9,502 nucleotides of DNA from contig JBOFLO010000052.1 of NCBI GenBank assembly GCA_051657905.1, positions 1-9,502 of the forward strand, given 5' to 3'. Under the pieces are notes generated by a model. The model was not told the origin of the DNA. It did no database searches and saw only the letters and a list, made by a program, of their open reading frames with translations. Positions 5,865-9,502 of this stretch are shown one piece after another (the stretch's first letter is position 1; every line of letters begins with the position of its first letter). The position numbers were made by a program, and so were the translations under genes. This stretch comes from JBOFLO01 sp051657905 (GTDB lineage Bacteria; Patescibacteriota; Gracilibacteria; UBA1369).

Positions 5865-7139
5865 ATGTCAAAGTCGCTCATTAATATAGCGCTTTCACCA
5901 AATAGTTCTGCTGACGAAGTTAAGCTGGGGCTGCGCTACTTAATGTTGCCCTGGAATTGGCTTTGGTTCAAACAAGGGCCGAATAGAATGAAGCTGGAAA
6001 AAAGTTTTGGGGAGAAATTTGGGTTCAAATATGTTTATGGGATGGGGAGTGGGCGCGAAGCGCTGTATTTGATTTTAAAAGGGTTGGGGTTGGAAAAAGA
6101 CGATGAGATAATTTTGCAAGGATTTACTTGTATGGTGGTGGTAAATAGTATTGCTTGGAATGGGCTGAAACCTGTTTATGTTGATATTGATGAAAGCAAT
6201 TATAATATTGATTTGGAATTGTTAATTAAGAAAATCGGACCGAAAACTAAGGCGGTGATGATTCAGCATACATTTGGAATTCCAGCGCAAAATGTGAAGG
6301 AAATTGCTAAATTGTGTAAAGAAAAAGGTGTTTTGTTGATTGAAGATTGTGCGCATGCAATGGGTGCGGAAGTAGAGGGTTTGCCGGTGGGGAGATTTGG
6401 GGATATTGCTTTTTATAGCTTGGGGAGATCCAAAGTTATTTCCTGTGTGAATGGTGGATTAATTGCCTTGAATGATGAAAGTTTGAACAAAAAGATTATT
6501 CGCGAAATTGAGAAGATCAGAGAAAAAAACTGGTTGAATATTTGGCAGGATTTACATCATCCGGTGGTTATGGAAATAGCGAAGAAATTAAGTGTGTGGA
6601 GTAAGTTAAGTAAAGTTTATTTAAAAATTATCAGAGTATTTAGATTAATTAATTTGGAGGTGAATGGTGGAGAAAAGCGCGCAATAAAACCCGCTCACTT
6701 CCCTACCCGACTGGCTAATGCAACAGCGGAAATGGCTCGATTGCAATTTAATAAATTGGATATTTTTAATGAGAAAAGAAAATATTTTGCTAATAAATAC
6801 TGGCAGGAATTGAAAGATTTAAAAGAGCTGGAAATTGTTAATCCGGAAAATATTCCTGGAGCGATTTGGTTGCGCTATCCAATAAAGTTTAAAAAAGTGG
6901 AGTTGGCGGAGAAAGTTTTTAGGGCGGCAAAAGGGGAAGGAATTATTTTGGGAGATTGGTACAAAACTGTGGTTGCTCCAGCTGATATTGATCAAAGTAA
7001 AAGTTTTTATGAAAAAGGTGAATGTCCTAAAGCGGAAAAAGTTTGTGCGGAAATTTTAAATTTACCGACGCATTTTGGTTTGAGAGACAGTGATGCGGAA
7101 ATGATTATTAAATTAATTAAAGCAAATGTGGCAAATTAA
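5865..7139 (+). CDS. DegT/DnrJ/EryC1/StrS family PLP-dependent aminotransferase
   Basis: PLP enzyme of the family that commonly transfers an amino group to keto-sugars; some members act on other small ketones. The protein has 424 residues. MGSGREALYLIL at 60-71 corresponds to the cofactor phosphate-binding SGT-AL motif. IEDCAHAMGAEV at 159-170 supplies Asp161, which pairs with the pyridine nitrogen, and the His164 region. FGDIAFYSLGRSKVISCVNG at 178-197 holds the Schiff-base Lys190. The aligned GEGG motif is altered to VNGG. There is an insertion or variable stretch with many Lys and Trp at about 220-275. It lies between the Mur ligase and FemX genes, spaced by 1 base upstream and overlapping 14 bases downstream, so translational coupling is likely. 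The product may be an amino sugar or other amino compound for the envelope; the substrate is not deducible. Confidence 0.9.
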   Translation: MSKSLINIALSPNSSADEVKLGLRYLMLPWNWLWFKQGPNRMKLEKSFGEKFGFKYVYGMGSGREALYLILKGLGLEKDDEIILQGFTCMVVVNSIAWNGLKPVYVDIDESNYNIDLELLIKKIGPKTKAVMIQHTFGIPAQNVKEIAKLCKEKGVLLIEDCAHAMGAEVEGLPVGRFGDIAFYSLGRSKVISCVNGGLIALNDESLNKKIIREIEKIREKNWLNIWQDLHHPVVMEIAKKLSVWSKLSKVYLKIIRVFRLINLEVNGGEKRAIKPAHFPTRLANATAEMARLQFNKLDIFNEKRKYFANKYWQELKDLKELEIVNPENIPGAIWLRYPIKFKKVELAEKVFRAAKGEGIILGDWYKTVVAPADIDQSKSFYEKGECPKAEKVCAEILNLPTHFGLRDSDAEMIIKLIKANVAN

Positions 7140-8136
7140 AGAAATAAATAGCAAGGCAGAGTATGATCTTGGGCTTGAGCAAATTCAGCGGTCGGATCGG
7201 CATTTTTTGCAGGCTTATGAATATGGACAATTACAAAAAGATTTAGGCCATCAGCCTATTTATTTGGGATTTTATAATGGAGAAAAATTACAAAAAAGTG
7301 TTTTGACTATTTTCTTTAAGGCGAAGAGAGGAAGTTTTTTGTTTTGTCCTTATGGAGTTTTCAATGCTGAAGAATTAAAAGTCTTAATCCCCTATTTAAA
7401 AAATTTAGCGAAAAAATTGAAAGTGGATTTCTTGAGATTTAGTCCATTAATGGATGATAATCAGGAAAATCTAAAAATGTTTGCTGAACATGGATTTAAA
7501 AATGCGCCTGTGCATATGATGCATCCGGAATTGGATTGGAGCTTGGATATAAGCAAAGATGAGAAAACTTTGTTGAAGGAAATGAGGAAGAATAATCGTT
7601 ATGGGATTAATAAAGCGAAGAAGGATGGTGTGCAAATTGAGGTTGGGGCAACTCAGGAAATGCTGGATATTTTTTATCAATTACATGAAGAAACGGCTAA
7701 GAGACAGGGTTTTGTGCCATGGAGTAAAAAGTTTTTGGATGCACAATTAAAGTATTTTGCCCCGCTCGGAGAAATAAAAGTTTATTTGGCGAAATGGGAA
7801 GATAAATGGATAGCGGGAGCGGTAATGATGTTTTATGAAGGACGAAGTTATTATCACCATGGGGCGTCGTTGAGTGAGTATAATAAAATTTCTGCTTCGT
7901 ATTTGATACAATGGCAGGCTATTCAGGAGGCTAAGGCTGCTGGTTTTTATGAGCATAGTTTTTATGGGGTTGTTGATAATGCGCCTAAACATCCTTGGGC
8001 GGGGCTGAGTTTTTTCAAGAAAGGATTTGGTGGAAAGCCACGTGCGATTCTTCACTGTCAGGATTTGAAATTGAGCTGGAAATATTGGATAAATTTTGCG
8101 GTGGAAAAATTCAGAAGATGGAAAAAAGGTTACTAG
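7126..8136 (+). CDS. FemAB/FemX-like aminoacyltransferase
   Basis: Member of the FemABX family, which uses aminoacyl-tRNA to add amino acids to the peptide stem of peptidoglycan precursors (lipid II or UDP-MurNAc-pentapeptide). Its 336 residues match FemX-type proteins that lack the coiled-coil arm of S. aureus FemA. It has two GNAT-like halves. Key motifs are FLQAYEYGQLQKDLGHQP (27-44), LLKEMRKNNRYGINKAKKDG (149-168), YYHHGASLSEYNKISASYL (242-260) and the family ending HPWAGLSFFKKGFGGK (289-304). The C-terminal tail is basic and aromatic (VEKFRRWKKGY), which may favour membrane contact. The ATG lies inside the end of degT with a 14-base overlap and no Shine-Dalgarno motif, suggesting coupling. 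The last gene of the operon, it is followed at once by a long inverted repeat. Which amino acid it adds is not visible. Confidence 0.9.
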   Translation: MWQIKEINSKAEYDLGLEQIQRSDRHFLQAYEYGQLQKDLGHQPIYLGFYNGEKLQKSVLTIFFKAKRGSFLFCPYGVFNAEELKVLIPYLKNLAKKLKVDFLRFSPLMDDNQENLKMFAEHGFKNAPVHMMHPELDWSLDISKDEKTLLKEMRKNNRYGINKAKKDGVQIEVGATQEMLDIFYQLHEETAKRQGFVPWSKKFLDAQLKYFAPLGEIKVYLAKWEDKWIAGAVMMFYEGRSYYHHGASLSEYNKISASYLIQWQAIQEAKAAGFYEHSFYGVVDNAPKHPWAGLSFFKKGFGGKPRAILHCQDLKLSWKYWINFAVEKFRRWKKGY

Positions 8137-8202
8137 TTTACAAAAAATATTTTAAAATGCTGATTTGATGCACTTACAGATTTTAAAATATTTTTTGTAA
8201 AC
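8136..8202 (+). terminator. Perfect 23-bp inverted repeat, probable operon-end hairpin
   Basis: The arms 8136-8158 and 8180-8202 are perfect reverse complements over 23 bases, running from GTTTAC to ATTTTAAAAT on the left and the reverse on the right, with a 21-base loop. CTG (8160-8162) and CAG (8177-8179) add three pairs inside, past a one-base bulge. The left arm has A6 and the right arm T6, so the A-tract and U-tract lie within the stem. It begins in the last base of the femX TAG. A transcription end or mRNA 3' stabiliser is likely, possibly bidirectional. The AT-rich stem is not the classical GC-rich terminator form. Confidence 0.6.
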
Positions 8203-8223
8203 ATGGCAGTATAATTCATCCCA

Positions 8224-8275
8224 GAAAACTTGACGGGAGGGCTTGCGCAATTTAATATGAGCAGGGCAAGTTTTC
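8224..8275 (+). repeat. 9-bp inverted repeat around the ftsA promoter
   Basis: GAAAACTTG (8224-8232) and CAAGTTTTC (8267-8275) are perfect reverse complements separated by 34 bases. Between them lie the palindrome TTGCGCAA (8243-8250) and the candidate -10 box. The left arm overlaps the candidate -35. It could be an operator pair or chance in an AT-rich region. Confidence 0.4.
8230..8258 (+). promoter_or_regulatory. Candidate promoter for the ftsA-like gene
   Basis: TTGACG (8230-8235, five of six -35 bases) is followed after exactly 17 bases by TAATAT (8253-8258, four of six -10 bases), predicting a start near 8265 and a leader of about 57 bases. A perfect TATAAT at 8210-8215 is an alternative -10 but has no good -35. 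Confidence 0.5.
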
Positions 8276-8312
8276 GTGATGGATTAGCCAAAATTATTAT
8301 TTGTGTTTTTAC

Positions 8313-8316
8313 AGGA
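8313..8316 (+). promoter_or_regulatory. Shine-Dalgarno site of the ftsA-like gene
   Basis: AGGA lies five bases before the ATG at 8322 and supports that start. It is the only convincing Shine-Dalgarno motif in the window. Confidence 0.55.
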
Positions 8317-8321
8317 ATTGA

Positions 8322-9502
8322 ATGGCATTTTTTAAAAAAAATAAAAATACTCCCAGCGGACAAATCTACTTAACTTTAGATATAGGTACGGAAGTTATTA
8401 AGGCGTTGATATGTCAATCTGAGGGGAATAAAGGAAGAATTCTCGGTGTTGGAAGAAAAAAGCAGCGTTTGGGTGATATGAATAGTGGAGCAGTTACTGA
8501 TATTGCCTCCGTTATTAATAATGCCAATGATGCGATTAGACAGGCGGAGAAAATGGCTGGAGTTTCGGCGTCGCAATTGATTATGGGAATTGCGGGGGAA
8601 TTGGTTAAGGGGGCGACGACAACTATTTCTTATACGAGACGTGAGCCTGATACTAAAATTGATTTAGCGGAGTTGAAGAATATTGTGCATAAGGTGCAAT
8701 GGAAAGCTTTTGATGAAGTGCGTTACGAAATGGCTTTGGAAACCGGCTACAATGAAATTGATATTAAGTTGGTAAATGCGGCGATTGTGGATGTGCGGAT
8801 TGATGGGTATAAGGTGGCGAATCCACTCGGATTTCAGGGCAAGGAAGTTACAATAAGCATATTTAATGCTTTTGCGCCTTTGGTTCATTATGGATCATTG
8901 CAGACAATTGCGGCGGAGTTGGATTTGGATTTGTTGGCGATTACGGCTGGGCCGTACGCTTTGGCTAGATGTTTGAGTAGCGAGGATGGTGGAAACTTCA
9001 GCGCTATATTTATCGATATTGGAGGTGGAACTACCGACATAGCAGTAGTTAACAATGGAAGTGTGGAGGGAACAAAAATGTTTACATTGGGCGGGAGAAC
9101 TTTTACAAAACGTTTGGCACAGGCTTTGTCGGTGAATTTTGATGATGCTGAGAAAATTAAAATTGCTTATTCGAATGAGAAGTTGGAAAAGCAGTCGAAT
9201 AGAATTGTGAGAGAGGCAATGAAAAGTGATTGTGAAGTTTGGTTGTCTGGTGTGGCGCTGACATTAGCGGAAATGGAGAATTTGGATATTTTGCCTTCCA
9301 GAGTTTTATTATGTGGAGGTGGATCGCATTTGCCGGAAATTAAAGAGGTTTTGGAAAGTCGTGAGTGGATTCAGAAATTGCCATTTCCTAAAAAACCACA
9401 AATAAGTTTTGTCGAACCGAAAATGGTTACCAATATGATTGATGAGACAAAGAGTTTGAAAGATCCAGCAGATGTGCCTTCGGTGGCGCTAGCTAATATT
9501 GG
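8322..9502 (+). CDS. ftsA: FtsA-like cell division ATPase, 3' truncated by window edge
   Basis: Actin-fold protein that in other bacteria tethers FtsZ filaments to the membrane and recruits divisome proteins. The frame stays open to the last base; 393 codons are visible. The phosphate-1 loop is LTLDIGTEVIKALI (17-30). The FtsA-specific 1C region follows at about 85-178, with IAGELVKG and VANPLGFQGKEVTIS. The phosphate-2 loop is FIDIGGGTTDIAVVNNG (230-246), then the FTLGGRTFTKRLAQAL helix (254-269). The adenosine motif is LLCGGGSHLPEIKEVL (329-344). The 1C-type insertion separates it from MreB and DnaK; PilM is the main alternative. The C-terminal membrane helix is outside the window. The start is fixed by AGGA five bases upstream, and its own promoter separates it from the femX operon. 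Proximity to envelope genes fits a cell wall and division neighbourhood. Confidence 0.82.
   Translation, partial: MAFFKKNKNTPSGQIYLTLDIGTEVIKALICQSEGNKGRILGVGRKKQRLGDMNSGAVTDIASVINNANDAIRQAEKMAGVSASQLIMGIAGELVKGATTTISYTRREPDTKIDLAELKNIVHKVQWKAFDEVRYEMALETGYNEIDIKLVNAAIVDVRIDGYKVANPLGFQGKEVTISIFNAFAPLVHYGSLQTIAAELDLDLLAITAGPYALARCLSSEDGGNFSAIFIDIGGGTTDIAVVNNGSVEGTKMFTLGGRTFTKRLAQALSVNFDDAEKIKIAYSNEKLEKQSNRIVREAMKSDCEVWLSGVALTLAEMENLDILPSRVLLCGGGSHLPEIKEVLESREWIQKLPFPKKPQISFVEPKMVTNMIDETKSLKDPADVPSVALANI

Noticed and set aside
7471..8055. Two antisense open frames (7471-7680 and 7747-8055) within the FemX-like gene.
   Set aside because: They are shadows of the coding strand, and the FemX motifs lie in the + frame.
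8136..8202. The 23-bp inverted repeat considered as a miniature transposable element or a dif/attachment site.
   Set aside because: It is only 67 bases long, shows no target-site duplication and does not resemble a known Xer site; an operon-end hairpin is the simpler reading.
8133..8888. Three antisense open frames (8133-8363, 8376-8576, 8664-8888) over the spacer and the ftsA-like gene.
   Set aside because: They have no recognisable domains, and the + strand frame from 8322 carries all actin-fold motifs through to the window end.

Overview
The window looks like a piece of an AT-rich bacterial chromosome, most likely from the Candidate Phyla Radiation (Patescibacteria). This is an inference from several signs: compact genes, divergent small ribosomal protein L32 without a zinc ribbon, a Mur ligase with a membrane domain in place of the usual MurF N-terminal domain, almost no Shine-Dalgarno motifs, and a standard code with TAA/TAG stops only. 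I see no mobile elements, tRNA or rRNA genes or CRISPR arrays, and no intergenic gap longer than 200 bases.

Left part (1-3205). The 3' end of an AhpC-type peroxiredoxin gene on the + strand (cut by the window edge) runs head-on into a block of five genes on the - strand. In transcription order these are a BI-1/YccA family membrane protein, a YceD/DUF177 protein, ribosomal protein L32 (rpmF), NusB and RNase III (rnc). YceD-L32-NusB-RNase III is a ribosome-biogenesis group: 23S assembly, rRNA transcription antitermination and rRNA processing. The BI-1 gene sits at its head with a good promoter of its own, and nusB-rnc has a second internal -10 box.

Middle (3206-3402). A 197-base divergent intergenic region separates the two strands. 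It holds one candidate promoter for each direction, several short palindromes, and a compound hairpin at the predicted 5' end of the rightward transcript.

Right part (3403-8136). Four tightly packed + strand genes form an apparent operon: an alpha/beta hydrolase, a membrane-anchored MurF-like ligase, a DegT/DnrJ/EryC1-type PLP aminotransferase and a FemX-like aminoacyl transferase (spacings 10, 1 and -14 bases). Together they look like a cell-envelope pathway in which an amino compound is made, ligated and attached to a peptidoglycan precursor at the membrane. The true substrates cannot be read from the sequence. The operon ends in a striking perfect 23-bp inverted repeat that starts in the last base of the femX stop codon.

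End (8137-9502). After a 185-base spacer with a candidate promoter and a 9-bp inverted repeat comes an FtsA-like actin-fold cell-division gene, cut off by the right edge. The most interesting items are the membrane Mur ligase with its operon partners, the 23-bp inverted repeat, the zinc-free L32, and the systematic lack of Shine-Dalgarno sites.
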